Of a stretch of 6,304 bases of DNA, positions 6,232-6,304 are shown one piece after another. Source of the stretch: an uncultured Bacilli bacterium (GTDB lineage Bacteria > Bacillota_I > Bacilli_A > ML615J-28 > CAG-698); contig CANQJU010000071.1 in assembly GCA_947624315.1 (NCBI GenBank), positions 1 to 6,304 on the forward strand. Reading direction: 5' to 3'. Under the pieces are notes generated by a model. It ran no database searches. It was not told the DNA's origin and worked only from the letters and a program-made list of their open reading frames with translations. The first letter of the stretch is position 1. The number at the start of each line of letters is the position of its first letter. A program made the position numbers and the translations under genes.

Positions 6232-6304
6232 ATGCAAATCAAAAATAATCAAAAATATAAAGAACAAACAATTGAATTAAGAAACCTTCAAGAAGAATAT
6301 TCTC
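6232..6304 (+). CDS. Start of an unidentified gene, cut by the window end
   Basis: An open frame begins at ATG 6232 and stays open through 24 codons to the edge. GGTGAT (6223-6228) lies 3 nt upstream and a promoter-like sequence lies at 6189-6216, so initiation here is well supported despite the short length. The visible residues begin MQIKNNQKYKEQ and are hydrophilic, rich in Lys, Glu, Gln and Asn, with a likely helix and no signal peptide or membrane segment. That is too little to name a family. Confidence 0.6.
   Translation, partial: MQIKNNQKYKEQTIELRNLQEEYS

Overview
The window looks like a chromosome segment of a low-GC Gram-positive-type bacterium: Bacilli, Erysipelotrichia, or a non-recoded Mollicutes-like gut lineage. 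The evidence is very AT-rich DNA and intergenic regions, a Firmicutes-style PheS with a CxxC-x4-CxxC cluster, and a lipobox surface protein with collagen-like tracts and GLUG-type repeats. Tryptophan is written TGG and no gene reads through TGA, so the standard bacterial code (table 11) fits and Mycoplasma or Spiroplasma is unlikely. The taxon is an inference; no rRNA is present.

Layout. Positions 1-279 hold the 3' end of pheS. pheT (289-2682) follows nine bases later with its Shine-Dalgarno overlapping the pheS stop. Together they encode the alpha and beta subunits of phenylalanyl-tRNA synthetase. A hairpin terminator (2738-2770), U-rich on both strands, closes the operon. The next gap holds two 21-bp sequences that are exact reverse complements of each other (2796-2816 and 2912-2932). 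Each is also an almost perfect palindrome. They bracket 95 bp. The best promoter-like sequence inside those 95 bp lies on the minus strand and points away from the downstream gene, toward the bidirectional terminator. Flipping the segment would point it at the next gene, so a phase-variable invertible promoter caught OFF is a serious hypothesis. A pair of operators is the main alternative.

The downstream gene (2960-5503) encodes an 847-residue lipoprotein. After the lipobox come short Gly-X-Y tracts interleaved with near-identical SAYDLY...EWLASLKG modules, then a Cys/His-rich middle and a GLUG-like repeat region. It is probably a surface adhesin-like protein. Two hairpins follow, the second a good terminator (5574-5618).

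After an AT-rich gap comes a 5-TM EamA/DMT-type membrane protein, best started at TTG 5767 because the GGTGAT Shine-Dalgarno there recurs before the next gene. A partial gene begins at 6232 behind its own extended -10 promoter and runs off the window. The housekeeping operon, the lipoprotein and the transporter look functionally unrelated. The notable biology is the switch-like region upstream of the lipoprotein.
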